A DNA stretch of 64,000 nt from Paroedura picta (GCF_049243985.1 NC_135376.1:46171001-46235000), one strand, 5' to 3'. Counted from the first letter of the stretch, positions 47,116 through 60,835 are shown. The notes: a model not told the origin generated them from the sequence alone. Numbers and translations: made by a program.

Positions 47116-50100
47116 GCCAGGAAGATTGGGTCCCTCCCTATATAGGCCCCTATAGAAGCCTGTAGAGGTACTGCCTTTGATACCTGGGCATAGATTCTTC
47201 TCCCGAGGATGTTGGTAGCTATTGGGGGTTGATTGGGGGGAGGGGGAGATGTTTTTTAGACTGTTTCCCACCATCATGGTTGCACACTTTACAGAAACAT
47301 GACAGGTGCCACATTGCAGAATGGTGCTCAGGAGAGTCACAGTTGGCATGTCAGTGAAAGAACCACACATGGCCACTGAGTGAGCATCACTGTTCCCAAC
47401 TATTTCTCAAGCAGAAAAGCATCTATATAGCATCTATATCATCCAAAATCTATATCTATATCTATATATCATCCAAGCATCTATATCATCCAAAATGAAT
47501 GGGCTGAGAGTTCTCAATTTCATAGTATCTGGATAATTTCAAAAAGCATTCTGCAGATTCTCTGAGCCATAATCTAGGGGGACAGAATGTACAGAAATGT
47601 ACATTTGCACTAGATGTGGGAAGGAGGGGCCTGCCATGTGAATTGAAAGTTGAAAAGGTTTTGAGTCTGGTAGCTTTTTAAAACTAGTGTAACTCTCTGT
47701 TTTTTGTTTTTATCAACGCTTTAAATATTTTACTTATCTTTTCAATTGATGAAGTGTGTTTTGCCAGTCCTAATTTAGTGCTGCCAGTTTTTTATTTTCT
47801 TTCAGACATGGTGACACACCAAAGAAGATGAAGTGTTCAAAGAGCTGCTATATGATGAGTCCAATATTGAAGTTAGCACACTCCATTGGTGTCTTTGAGT
47901 TACTTTTGATGGCGTGCTAAATCAGGATCTGAGGTTGTGTTGAAATGGTCAGGTGAACCCTTTCAGCACTTCCATTTTTAATTAAGTTCGTGAAAGCAGA
48001 CATTTTACAACCTCCCAAATACCCCAAAAACACTAGTCAGGTTTCTAACCAATTCAATTTAAAAGATACTTTGTGGTAGGCTGAAACAGCTGGATTCCTC
48101 CTGGGAATTTGTAATGTTACTTCTTCATTAAAGTCTCTTGAAAGTTCCAAAATGTTAATGATAAATTGAATCATTTTATTCTCTTTAGGCTAAGTAGATG
48201 TGCTATTTCTAAAGCTTTTTTTAATTGACTGCTAAAAGCATGTAAAGCCCACTGTCTTGTTTGGGTTCATTTAGAGAGATTTTATTGTTTAGGATAGTTA
48301 ACGTCTCTTACTTGCTAGCTAGTTAAAAAAAAATTATCCTTAACTCTTATAATTTTGAAAGTGATATTTTGCTGTGGTGAGAAAAAAATCACTTCTTGTG
48401 CATTACCTAGAAATGTATATTTTCCTCTTTCAGAAGGGGAAGTGTAGAGATCTTAGATGGCTTTCATTACTGACACTTGCCTAAGTGCTGCGTTTGAACT
48501 TGTTGCTTAGCTGAAGTTTGAGCAAGGTTCAGTTGGAAAAGACTTTGTTGCATTTTACTGTTCTAAATTATCACCCTCATGTTTTTCATTAGGAGAAGGA
48601 GAAGGAAGCAACACTTACAGATTCTAAGAATAACAGCCTTGCCAGCCCCTGAACTTAAATGGGTTTGAGCCCAAACTTCGATGGAAGTGGTGAATATTTT
48701 AGATATATTCCACACTGCCTTAGAAACAAGAAGAATATCACCGTAGAAAAATGTTAATGGCATGAGAGGTAAATGTCTAATTATAATACCATATTAGTTA
48801 AGATCACTCAAGGAAAAAGATACCAGGAAAATATTTTAGCTTGTGTATAGTGGCTACTAATGTTTACTTACTGCAGTTCAACAGGGAAGTTTTCCCTTTT
48901 AAAGGTAAGGAAGACAAAAAATAACTTCATACTAGTTCTTTGACTGTGATCTGCCGAAATCTAGCATATTTATTTATTTAGAATTTATTTCTCATGTCCC
49001 ATGATAACAGTTGCCAAGTTATGTTGGCATGATAGGAAATCAGGGAATGAATGGATGATATAGAGACTGCAATACTTCCTTAGGTTTGTAGTAATCAAGA
49101 TCATGTATAAGTGCCTTGGGGGTAGTGGTACTGTTTTTACCGATAAAAGCAAGCAGGTTGGTTTTTGTAAGAAAAAACATTTTTTTCACTCACACAAAGC
49201 ATGTGTTTTGGAAATTAAAAATGGTGTTTTGGAGATTAAACAGCTTCAGATCGATCTGTCCTGCGTGTAGGATAAAAAGACAGATAAGATCTACATAGGT
49301 TCTAGTTAATAGGGATGCAAGGTCTGTGAGACCAGACAGGGAGGAGATGGAGAGGAACTTACCAGGGGCAGGGAGTGAAGCAGCCAGAGATAAACATGGG
49401 GTCCTTATTTCTGTTATCAGATTGAATATTTTGGTGGTATAGGAGTGATGTATACTTTAAAAATAATGTAATGTAATTAATATATTCCTTAATAATAATA
49501 CTATATATATAAAACATAACGTTCCTATGTCGCCCGGAAGTGATGTAGGCATGTGTGGGATATTGGGAGTGATGCTCTGATTTGTGGGTAAAATCCCTAT
49601 GATAGAATTTGCTTCTTACCACAGAATTGTGTAAAAAAGAAGAAGAAGAAGAATGTCACCTCTCCAACATACCCATGTCACCTCTGGGTGATGTAGGCAT
49701 GTCACATGTATTTTTGGCTTCTTTCCTGTTTGGGAGGGGGAGTTCTCCTTGCTTCTTATAGTCCCGAAATACGAGGGGGCCTTTCCAAACTGGGGATTCC
49801 CCACTCCCCACTGGGTTCTGGCAACCCTATAAATTCAGCAGATGGTTTCCTGTAAACCTACTGGATAAGTCTTTTAAACTGGGTATGATTGCTTGTCTAA
49901 TAAATAAGAGAGAGAATTTCTAAACGAATCGGACATAGTAGAATGTGTCCTCATTGGATAATATTAATTCAAATTAAAATTATAGAAGGTATTAAACAAG
50001 AAGGTTGTAATGCTGAAATTGGTTCAGAAAGTACCTACCTGCTGATTGTATAGGTATATGGCTCTAGAATCTTGTAGCCTTTAGATTTAGCTGAATAGCC

Positions 50101-51041
50101 TATCATCATGCTCTTTGCGGCTGACTTGCTGACAGTTAATTTTTTACCGTGAATGGAGCCAATTGCTGCATTACAAGATATTCTCTAAAACAATATTCTG
50201 AGCAATGCTGCTCCCACAGCCTTTAATACCTGGTGGACATGTTTATGTTTACAGTAAAATACAGTAGCATTACCAGAAGTTTTAAATTACCCCTTTTAGC
50301 AATAAAACAAGATGTATTGTACTATAAATCATCAATAGTAGATACTGAGAATTCATTTCACAATAATTTAGTTGGATGGTCTCGGATTAGTCATGAAAAT
50401 GTTTTATTATATAACTCTTTCTGTATGTTTTGTTTTTGGATTTGCATTTTTTTCCCTGTTGGGGAAATTACTGACAATATTTATTTCAGATTTTTGTTTT
50501 GTCTGATAGCTTTTCCTTCCCCAGTATTTAAGGGGAAGGGGAGAGTTTCCTTATTTTGTATTAAGAGATTTCCATCCCACTTTTCCAAAAGCTTAAGGCA
50601 GTTAACAATGACAAATAAATCGCGCCTGTGTACCAAGCTACAGAACAGTTCAGTATAGAAATAATCTAAGTATGCTTAATTTGAAAAGATCTACTTTCAT
50701 GACTCTCAGCTGAACACAGCAGGTTCACATGTTGAAAGGACTGCACTTTTAAGAAGCTTAGACATGCTGTAGAAACAGATAAATGCCTGTTAACTGTTTT
50801 TTCACAGGGCCAGAGACCCTTGAGTGACAGGCTGCGCCAAACAATCATTGGTTAGCATCAGCTGTATTTTGAGGAGTCAGTAAGATTTTTGCGTTGACTG
50901 AGTCTGATTTCAGCCCAATCTGAGAAGAGTCACAGCTGCCACCAAGTATGACGTCCCCATCCATTTCCCTCCCTCAGAGGCAAGGCTTTCCCTCTTTTTC
51001 TTTCTTTTCTGTGACTGAGCTGCCCTAGTTATCTGAAAACA

Positions 51042-51680
51042 GTGACCTACTCCGTTCTTTCAAACAACAAAAGGGAGGTGATGAAATGCAAAGTCGTTTC
51101 CAGTCCAAAGTTCAGGGTTTCCAGAGGTCAGGCAAGCATGGTAGTGTGGTCCAAAAAGTCAAGGTTTTCTCACAGGGAGGTTTCAAAGTTTAGCTTACAT
51201 TGTGTTCCTCATTATCCTTTGAGAGGTTTTAAAGTTAAATGCCAGCTGCTTCAACTCAATCCTAAAATAACTCATCATCACTCTCAGCAGGTAACTGACA
51301 TTTTAGCCTGCAGTTCTGGGTTAAGTCTGTGTCTTCACCTCTCTAATGATGCAGGTGATCCTGGAGAGCTGGAAACAGACAGTGTGCTTTCATCTGCCGT
51401 ATCAGAGCCGGGAAATGGAGGTGACTCTGTACAAGCTGTCAGTTGTAGGTCTTGGCATGCTTGCACTTCCTCCTCCTCTTGTTTGTCGATTTATGCTGTC
51501 TCTGGTCTGGCTATGCTGGTATCTTCTTCCTCTGAGGAGTCCTCGACTTTGCTGAGTCTTGGCTGTCCCATAACACAGTGCCTGGAAGGATATTGGACTG
51601 TTCTTTTTAATATAGGCACAATATGCCTATAGTGACTGATCCTCATCAATATACAGGCAGCTTCTGTACCACCTGACACT
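51042..51680. other. Open stretch of unknown origin (196 codons plus strand)
   Basis: The longest plus-strand open frame in the intron outside repeats. It is Ser-rich with no recognised domain. The minus strand reads LSKVEDSSEEEDTSIARPET over part of it, acidic wording of a kind met in transposable-element proteins. It may be part of an old retroelement; no family could be assigned and it is not called a gene. Confidence 0.3.
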
Positions 51681-53016
51681 TACAAATTTATATACAGTGG
51701 CGGTCACATGGAGAGCTAATCCAGTCTAAAGGTTACAGAAACATGTGACAATGCAACCAGATTTATCTGAGTCAGAGAAGACAATGTCAAAATAGGATGA
51801 AAGAAGGGGATCCTACCGACTGCGCTAATTAGCCATCAGCAAGGCTGGGCCCAGTAACATCCCAAAATACTTTACTTCTTCTAATATAGCTAATCCGCTT
51901 TTATAGTTGGTAGGTAACTCTCATCCAAAACAGCTGTCTAGAATTAACGTCATAGTGTTTGACCTTCATCTACTTGACCACAACATTCAGACATTGGCCT
52001 AATAGAAATATAACTACTTCTGAGATCTTACTTAATGCCAAATATTTTTATACTGTCCTGTTCACTTTCAGACACAATTCAGAGTACTGGTGTTGAATTT
52101 TTAGGGTTCTCAGTTTCTTGGGACAAAATTGTCTGAAATACCTGGAATGGGAAGATAAATTGTTCTCCTGCTTCTCCTTCTGTGTTCTAATTACAGAGTA
52201 TGTTTTCTTTATTACTTACCTATCTTTGAGCTAATAGTACTGTTGGGCAGCATTAGCTGTGTAGATTAATGTTATTTTTAGAAATCCCAATTAAAGCAAA
52301 TCGTGGTTCTTGCTGTTTCTAAACCCCATGAGAACTAAATTAAAACTTGATATTTAATTTGAACACATGCAGACCTCTTGGCTCCAGACAGCTGACTCCC
52401 CCTTTTCTCCCCCTTCCATAATTCATTTTGATTCCTGTGCAGCAGGACTTTGAATTACTATGTGGGCTGTAGTAAAATCCTGGATTGTGGGGAGTAGGGG
52501 AGAAATGGATCGAACAGGACAAAGAGAAAGTGAATCAAATCAGGACAAAGAGAAGAATACACAAACTGTAAAACAAAACTGTTTGGAGATATTTCTATAT
52601 AAGTAATAGTGTGTATTACAACCAAATGGGTCAAGGAGATGTTTTTTACAATGAATTGGACTGTGGACTAGACCACTTAGAAAGCATTATCTACTCCCCA
52701 TATATATTGCCCAGTTCTCACTCCTTTGTCTTTTACTTTACTGCATTAACACAGCATGTTTTGTTTGAATTTCTGTAAACCTACTTCTTTCCTATTGATT
52801 GTATTTACGTAATCCACCTTGAGTCTCAGTGAAAATGGTGGACTACAAATCTGTAAATAAACAAAGTAGACTGGTAAGAAATACCTTACTATCTTACTTA
52901 AAACACTTGTCAAGATACAGTTGAACACTGTCAAAAAGCTATTAATTTGCCTGAATGGTAATCTCTGTTAAGCAGGGCCTCAGAAAAAGTTCTTCAGTCA
53001 ATTACGCTGCACTAAA

Positions 53017-53298
53017 AGCCTCTTGTGGCGCAGAGTGGTAAGGCAGCTGTCTGAAAGCTTTGCCCATAAGGCTGGGAGTTCAATCCCAGCAGCCGGCTCA
53101 AGGTTGACTCAGCCTTCCATCCTTCCGAGGTCGGTAAAATGAGTACCCAGCTTGATGGGGGGTAAACGGTAATGACTGGGGAAGGCACTGGCAAACCACC
53201 CCGTATTGAGTCTGCCATGAAAACGCTAGAGGGCGTCACCCCAAGGGTCAGACATGACTCGGTGCTTGCACAGGGGATACCTTTACCTTTACCTTTAA
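53017..53298 (+). mobile_element. Sauria SINE
   Basis: CCTCTTGTGGCGCAGAGTGG, GGGAGTTCAATCCCAGCAGC (B box intact), GGTCAGACATGACTCGGTGC, and tail of ACCTTT units (three at 53277-53296). Near-identical to 41089-41370. Confidence 0.96.
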
Positions 53299-53854
53299 AA
53301 GGCAACCATCAAGGTGTGTTTTTAAGTTTAAAAATTCTATTTCATCGCTGATTAGCAAACACTGGACAAGAAGGTGGAAAAAGAGAACCTTTCTCTGGGA
53401 AAGGTTTGTGGTTAACTGCTTCATTAATTTATCAGTAGCCCAGTTATTTGAACAGAAATTAAGAATTACTGTTCAAGGCTTTTGGAATATTGTTTGTTTT
53501 TGACTGTTCAATGATGCATGGTATATTAATTGATGTAAAATTATTTCCATTTAAATAAAATAATATTCTTGAAAATGTTGTATGTCTGTGGTATACATGG
53601 GAATAATCCTATATCTGACTTTGAATCTGGTCCCCAAGCAGAGCAATAAGGGGTCCAGGTTCAGATAGGAAGAAAAGTCCTCAGAAAAAAGTCTCCGCTG
53701 ATTATTCCTCCCCCCTGAACCTTCATATCTCATAATAGCATACACAATTAATAATTCAATTTGTTAAAACCATGTCATCTTTTTACTTCTCCCTCCTGGG
53801 CCAGTTACTTCAAATTAAGATTTTAGAGTAAGAGGTATCTTCCTAAGCATTGGC

Positions 53855-54470
53855 TATGAAAATGTTTTGCCTTTTCAGGAAGTTTTCTACAGATGTGCCA
53901 GGCCTTGAAATACTGTTCCCTTCAGCGGTTCTCTCAGGTAGATTTAATAATATATACTGTAGATGGAGAAAAGATTATGTAAATTTTACCAATTGGATCC
54001 TGTCTCAATATCACATATTTTACTCCATTGTATGCCATATTCCATGCTCAGACACCAATTTATTGAACCTGTTATTGTAAATTTCTCTGGCCTTATGGAT
54101 GGAGTTACTCAACATCTACTAGCTGATAAGTCTCTAGAAATAACAGAACCAGTAGCTGAATTTCTGGCTACCATTATACAAAAGTGAAATCGGATATGCA
54201 AGAAATAATTCTACGCAATTGGAATTTATTGTTGATGTAAACTACTTATTTAGCATATGGAGGAATGTATAACTGGTTATTATCTTTTATCTATTATCTG
54301 TTTTACTCTCAGTTTATGTAATTCTTATTACTCATTTATGTGCAGATGTTATCTTTTATATGCCATTATATGCCAAAGGTTTTATATGCCAAAGGTTTTG
54401 AATTTGAATTTGAATTATTGTTGTGTCCCTTCAAAATGATTATGAATCAATATTGTGTTTAATAAATAAC
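53855..54470 (+). mobile_element. LINE C-terminal fragment (family unassigned)
   Basis: The frame reads FSTDVPGLEILFPSAVLSGR and on to a HILLHCMPYS-type segment in the next frame. The relative at 58387-58635 reads ARTNVFPSAVVLGRYQNIPY with CACC...HILFSCPL, the zinc-knuckle end of a non-LTR reverse transcriptase. The 3' end has ATATGCCAAAGGTTTT repeats and TTGAATTTGAATTTGAATTA. Confidence 0.65.
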
Positions 54471-54519
54471 TTTTTGCTGCACTGAGAGCTCATAAGATAT
54501 TTATTTGCTTTGCCTAGAA

Positions 54520-54890
54520 CAGTGGTCCCCAACCTTTGTATCACCGGGGACCGGTCAACACTTGACAATTTTTCTGAGGACCAGGGGGGGTAGACTTCTG
54601 TCGATGGACGTCGCCACTGCCTGAGCCCCTGCTCCACTTGCTTTTCTACTGGCACCCCTGACTTCCCGCCGCCCACTGGGGGCGCTGCCAGCAGCAACTG
54701 TGCAGTGCCACGCTGAGGGGGAGTCCCAGCCATGGCAGCCGCTGGAGAGCACCAAAGGTGAGCCGGCGGCAGAGTGGCAGGGCAGCCCCCGAGGCAGCAG
54801 CCGGGGAGGAGGACGAGGAGGAGCCGTGGCCCGGTACCGACTGATCCACAGACCGGTCCCGGTCCCCAGACCGCGGGTTGGGGACCAGTG
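54520..54890. mobile_element. hAT-type non-autonomous element, complete, 8-bp TSD
   Basis: Begins CAGTGGTCCCCAACC and ends GGTTGGGGACCAGTG, 15-bp terminal inverted repeats with one mismatch. Flanked by the perfect direct repeat GCCTAGAA (54512-54519 and 54891-54898). 371 bp, GC-rich centre, no transposase. The open frames on both strands belong to it. A partial relative is in AS3MT intron 3 at 3400-3557. Confidence 0.96.
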
Positions 54891-55375
54891 GCCTAGAATA
54901 TTTGGAGTTGAAGAGTTCATTCATTTATGTACCTAGTATGAGGCGAATAGTCTTTGTCTCTTGCTTTGAAAAGCCATGAAATATCATTATTCTAACCTGT
55001 AGTCTTGGGATGCAGATTGAACATTTACAGGTACCAAAGTTAACATGATTGGAACAGAGGGAAAGCATCTGTTCCTAAGCAGATTTTTGTTGTTTCATAT
55101 TACTGTGTAAATTACAAGCAAGATCAGCTCATTTCTAAAGTCCTGTTAAGCTCCATTGGAAAATCCAATGACCTAATTGCCTGAAATTGTACAGAAATAC
55201 TTCCACATTGGTTTGAAGTCTCTAAAGGTGTGTGAATGTTTTTCATACCATTGATATTGTGCTTTCCTCTTTCCCTGCAACTAAATAATATAATGAATAT
55301 TAAATAATCTTCATTCTGATAATGTTTCTGAAATATTTATTTCAAAATGTAGTTTAAGGTGCTGGTATTGACCTT

Positions 55376-55455
55376 TAAAGGACAGGAAGGCCTGGAGGAT
55401 CATTGTCCATGGGGTCGCGATGGCTCAAACATGACTTCGCACCTAACAAATTGAC
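55376..55455 (+). mobile_element. Bov-B/RTE 3' tail
   Basis: GACAGGAAGGCCTGGAGGAT, CATTGTCCATGGGGTCGCGA, AACATGACTTCGCACCTAAC: the last codons and tail of RTE elements (RKAWR..V.GVA.S.T). Confidence 0.75.
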
Positions 55456-55803
55456 CTTTAAAGCCCTAAACAGTTTGGGCCAGCGTATCTGCAGGATAAC
55501 CTTTTCCCTTATAATCCATGAGCACTACGATCCTTGGATCAGGATCTGCTCATGGTCCCTGGCCCAAGTGAGGTGAAATTGGCCTCAACGCGAACCTTTT
55601 TGGCCTTGGCCCCAAGGGAGATCAGGGACCTGCAGGACCTTAATTAGTTCTGCAGGGCCTGCAAGATGAAGCATTTCCACCAGGTTTATGGTTGAAGCTT
55701 ATAATAATAACATCCACTGAACAGCTAGCCTCACCACTAGGAGAAGAAGAAGGAGAAACTGGGAGATCAGCTCCCTGACTGTTGAAGGGCAGGCTACAAA
55801 TAA

Positions 55804-55870
<67 letters not shown>
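55456..55870 (+). mobile_element. L2 LINE 3' end with ATT tract
   Basis: TTTAAAGCCCTAAACAGTTT, GGGAGATCAGGGACCTGCAG, GTTCTGCAGGGCCTGCAAGA, then AGGGCAGGCTACAAATAAAT and an (ATT)n run to 55869. The poly-isoleucine frame on the minus strand is this run. Confidence 0.85.
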
Positions 55871-55871
<1 letters not shown>

Positions 55872-57781
55872 TAGTTGAGCAGAGTTCTTCAGGCATACAC
55901 AGGCAATGACCCTCTCTTGGAGGGAAGATTTGAATTCTACCTCCTTTTTAAGTTCTCATTTCCCCCCTGTAAACCTGGGGGTCCAGATCTGTAGAAGGAT
56001 ATCCTCATCTCAGCTTGTGTCCTGTTCTTTGGGACTACTGATCTGTGTAGGAGGCGGAGTTCAGAATCAGGTATGGGGTATATATACTACGTGAACACTG
56101 TATAAGTTTGAAGTGATTTTTAAACATGTGTTGCTCAAGTGCCAGGCAGCCACCACCCACCATAGCTCTTTGTATAATATCTCCATATCTAAATATATTT
56201 CTATCCTTCACCCATGTTTAAGAATACATTGCATTCCAGTTTGAGTTTCAACACATACTACTTTCATAGGCCTCAGAATTATTCTTTCAGATCTTTTAGT
56301 ACTGCTTTTCAGAATTGGTACTTTTATTTATGCTCTTATTTTTTGGCTTATAAAATAATTCTTCAGTTTTGAAACAGTGGATTCACACAAGCAAGGAAGT
56401 GTACTCTTGCCTGATTTATTTACTAAATTATTTAAATTGCAGGAAATACTACTGCAGATAGTGCCAAATTAAATACTTTAATTTTGATCTAGTTCAGTCT
56501 CGCTAAGAATTCTGCTGTTTAGCTAACAGGTATACAATTGATGCTGAAAAGTTTCTTTGGCTTTGGTTGAATGAAGTCTTTTAAGATGCAAGTATGTGTA
56601 TATCAGAGCATGTACTTTCTCTTTTATGTTATAGCTTTTATGCAGAACCTTGTTCACATCAGTCTTTTCCTAGTTCTAATGGAACAAGAGATGGTAACAA
56701 AGAACTGGCACAGTCTAAGCAGACGTGAAGATGTAACTTCAGACCATCTACTTTGCTGTACTTCTTTAAACATGAATAGACCTGCTGGATCAGCATCTGA
56801 TTTTCCGACCGAAATTGGCACCTTGCCTTGCTTTAGGAGCAGTAGAGCTAGCGTCTCTAAACACTTGAATTAGGACTATGAGTATCATTTATCTGGTTAA
56901 CTGTAGGGGTGCTAGGACTTTTTCATTGACAGCTCCAGATACTGTTAACATGCTAACCAACTAAATTGCATGTATCCTCCCATTTGGAAAAAAATACCTT
57001 TCAGCTTTGTTTAACTTGAATCTAGGTGTTCTATTGCAGTCAAACTCAGCTATGCCCCTGAAACTGTATTCTGCAAGGATCTGTAATAATATGGGTGCCT
57101 ATCTGACTGGAAATACATGGTTCAAGAGTAGCATTAGGAACAGGTTGCCTTTCTGAAATTCATACACACAGAATCTGGCACAGGTTTCATGGATGTGGTC
57201 ACAGATGTCCTGGAGATGATGCTTCTGTACGTAGCATACAATATATAGTTCTCTGTTATGGAATTAACAAAATGTTTTCTTACCAGAGCCAGATTGCAAT
57301 CATCTGTAGCGGCAGGGGAATGTGTGGGCGTACTAGGGGTAGTAAATATTAACCCAAATGTTGCCTCCACTTCAACACAGTTGTTTTGCTTTTGTATGCT
57401 TCCTCCACCATGCCCACCTACTCCCATGAAGGAAAGAGGCGTCTCTGTAGCCTCTAGGCTCCCTCCTAGGTTTGCGTGCTGATGACTGGCACCCAGTGGG
57501 AGAAAGGGAAGGTGGGAACATGGGAAGTCACTATAATCACAAGTGGTATCACTTCTGGGGAAAACCTGAGAGTGATGTCATGCTGCTTTAGGAATTGCTG
57601 GGACCTCTTGTTTTATATGTGATACACAGGCAGCACAATGTTACTTATTGGGTTTCCTTGAAAGTGATAATATCAGTGGCAATTTCTTTTCTCCTGCACA
57701 CAGGAGCAAGAATCACGGGGTTTTGGCAGTCCTACTATCAACCCACCCAATCAATCAAATATTTATTGCAGTCTTGTTTAT

Positions 57782-57784
<3 letters not shown>

Positions 57785-57826
<42 letters not shown>
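57785..57826 (+). repeat. GATT tetranucleotide repeat
   Basis: About ten GATT units. Confidence 0.97.
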
Positions 57827-57827
<1 letters not shown>

Positions 57828-58369
57828 CCCACCCAGCTTTCAGGGTGGCAGCTCCTTCTTGCTTGGCAGCATGGAAGATAAAAAGTCCAGTGGGTATGAT
57901 CGACTCTTTTTAGCATAAATTTATTAGATTTACAAATATTCTCCAGTTAAAATAAAAGTATTGTTGCTGATGCTTGATATGGTCTGAACTGACAACTCTC
58001 TACCGTAGGACACACTTATTAAACTTGAACACCACCTCCCACTTTGTATAGTAAAGGGCTAGACAGGTGTCCTCATTATGTTTTAGGGTGCTTCAAATAT
58101 TTCCAAAAGAGTTCTGTGAAGGAAATAATTCCATTTAATTCCATAAACCTTTATCGGCATACAAAACCATCATTTCATGGGGTTAAGATAGAGTGTACAA
58201 CAAAAATACAAATTAATTTTAAAAACTCAGCAGTTTCACTTCGTGCAAACTCACTATTCACAGTAACCATGAAACTACAATTATATAGATGTCCTCTCAT
58301 TTGCCATTAGAAAACAGAATGCCCAGATGCTTAGTGTTACAAGTTTGTGCCCTTTGTTGGAGCACAATG

Positions 58370-58856
58370 GCTAAGAGTTTTGCTGCTCATTCTGTTACTG
58401 CAGAGAATGTGTCCGCTGATAGCTTTTTAATACTGTGAGCAGGTGATTTCTTAGTCTGCAAGAGAGGGCCTAACAAGGAAGAATATTGTTTATCCAATAA
58501 AGGGCAAGAGAAGAGTATGTGAAAGATGGATTCAGGTTCACCAATGCAGCAAGCACACAATCCTTGGGCGTAAGGAATGTTCTGATATCTCCCAAGCACT
58601 ACTGCTGATGGAAAGACATTCGTTCTAGCCAGCATGTATGCTTAGCAGTGTCTTAATAAATTGGCAAAGTACTAGGCCATAGATTTCTCAGGAAAAGGGA
58701 GATCGAAGAAAGAAGAAAAAATTTGGTTGGCTTGAGCATTGATAATTTATTTCTCAATATACCAGGGTCTTCTCTTAAATATTTGAAATATATAAGTTTT
58801 ACCTGATTTAGCCCAACGTTTTTATTTAATGGAAGAAGAATTGAGACCATTTAGAG
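58370..58856 (-). mobile_element. LINE C-terminal fragment, minus strand
   Basis: The minus frame has LNKNVGLNQVKLIYFKYLRE and, further on, ARTNVFPSAVVLGRYQNIPY, LCACCIGEPESIFHILFSCP. The C-x2-C/H-x-x-x-x-C spacing (CACC...HILFSC) is the zinc-finger-like end of several non-LTR families. Same family as 53855-54470; exact clade not assigned. Confidence 0.7.
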
Positions 58857-58986
58857 CAGGGGTAGTCAAACTGCGGCCCTCCAGAGGTCCATGGACTACA
58901 ATTTCCATGAGCACCTGCCAGTGAACACTGGCTCATGGGAATTGTAGTCCATGAACATCTGGAGGGCTGCAGTTTGACTACCCCTG
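58857..58986. mobile_element. Palindromic hAT MITE, copy 2, 130 bp
   Basis: CAGGGGTAGTCAAACTGCGG to its inverse CAGTTTGACTACCCCTG; flanked by ATTTAGAG (58849-58856) and ATTTAGAT (58987-58994), an 8-bp duplication with one difference. Confidence 0.92.
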
Positions 58987-60589
58987 ATTTAGATCAATGA
59001 GAACTAAGGGGATGAGATGAAACAATTCTTGTCTTGGTGGGTATTTGAGAAACTGCTACCATGGAACTGAACAACCTGCATTAGGGTAGGAAACCAGTAG
59101 CATGCCTGCCAAGCAGCAGGATATTGCTTAACACATGAAACTTGTTTGATGTCCAGATGAACAAGGCAAACCCCTACTTTACTTCACACGGTTGTTGTGA
59201 GAATAAAACACAGGCAGGAATAATGTATATCTTCCTGAGCTCCTCACAGGAAAAGCAGGATGTAGTTGTAGTAGTAGTAGTAGTAGTATGGAATTACCGA
59301 GGTGGCTAGACTTTCTCCTTCTAGGTCAGGAGGACAGCTTGGTGGGTGTCCTCCTGACCTATGAGGAAAAGGACCCTTCTCGGCGAGTAATCAATGGTTG
59401 TTCTCGTCCTGTCCCCCCCCCCCGTGGGTTTATCCTGTTGGGGGTGAGATAGATGGTGAGTTCAGGGGAAGTCTTTGTGGTACCAGATGAAGCTACATCT
59501 CCACTGTGTTTTGTAGGCTTAAGGTTAGATTAGCTTATCCATATCAGCTAAAGAGAACAGACTGAAGCAGTCTAAACTAGGACTGTGAGATGGCCAAGGG
59601 GCCTCCAGCACTGTATCAAAGTCAGTAGGTAAGTTATGGTAGAGTGACTAGATTTTCTCTGCAAGTAGTCTAAAGGTGAAAGACTTTCAAATCAATACTG
59701 CAACCTCCTGAACTTTTCCTCAGGATTGGTGAAGGACCAAGAAATTAAGTGGAGACAGTTCTTTCAGAGCAATAGTCTTGCCTTCTCACACTCTTATTTG
59801 AGCATACCAGGTACATATTGTGCTCTGCAGTGCTGTGGTCTTGTTATTTATGGACCTGGCATTGCACAGCACCAGTGTCAGAGGTATTGTTCCTAACCCC
59901 ATCCCCATCATGTCTTGGGATGGGATGAAGGTTAGAAAGAGTGTTACCTTTTCCCTATCTCCCACTCCTTCATTAAAACCACCTTCTCTCACCACCATAC
60001 TTCACACGTCCCCAAGTAACAGGGATCCAAAGCCAATCGGTGACTCAGTTCCCAGGATAATGATGAACACTTTCCCAAGCTGACAAGCTACAGAAGCACA
60101 TCAAAAAGCTGGCAGATCTGAAGAGCTGAGGAAAGTTGACAGGTATGGAGAGCAAAGGAGCCTTGAAAAACACAGAAGAAACAAGTCCAAAAGGCCAAGG
60201 AAGGCTGAGGAGCTGATATTTCAAAAGGCCGAAGAGGGCCAGGGAGCTGACAAGTCAGAGCATCTAAGAGCTAGGGTTGGGCAATTAAACTTGCAAAACT
60301 TGCAAAAATACTTGAATCAGTGCTGATTCAAGTACTTTTCAGGCTTATCCAAGCTGAATCAAACATCCCAGCAATTTAAACCAGACAAACCAGAGATTTG
60401 GCTGATTGAGAAAGAGGCTCTTTAAATGCCCCCCCCTCCAGATCCCTCCGAGGCTGCACAGAGCCCACTCTCTGCACCTTGGGAAAAGGGGGCAGGGAAG
60501 AGCCCACCAAACAGCTGATCCAAAGAATCCGCTGTTTGGCAGGCTCTTTAAATGCCTCCCTCCCTTTCAGACATTGCATAGCCTGCTCT

Positions 60590-60835
60590 CTGAAGTTTGG
60601 AGGGGATGGGAAAGGCAGAGGCCATTCACACCTTTGGCAGATGAGACTCCTCTTGTTTCAAGTTGACCTGTGTCAGTGGTGGTTTGATGAGCGAGGTGAG
60701 TGTTTTTGTTTAATTCAGTGAGAGTGGCAGAGGAATTGGGCGCGGTAGGGTGTGCTAGGCCACAGAAGGCTTCTGATGAGCTTTGGTGTTTGGGGATCAG
60801 AGAGAGGGGCCCGGCTGGACCTTGTGAGCCAGGCT
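60590..60835 (+). repeat. Unclassified repeat, related to 16862-17150
   Basis: Shares TGTGTCAGTGG, GAGGTGAGTGTTT-like, CTGATGAGCT and GAGGGGCC blocks in the same order. Class unknown. Confidence 0.5.

Noticed and set aside
55699-55896. Poly-isoleucine protein
   Set aside because: Translation of an ATT microsatellite.
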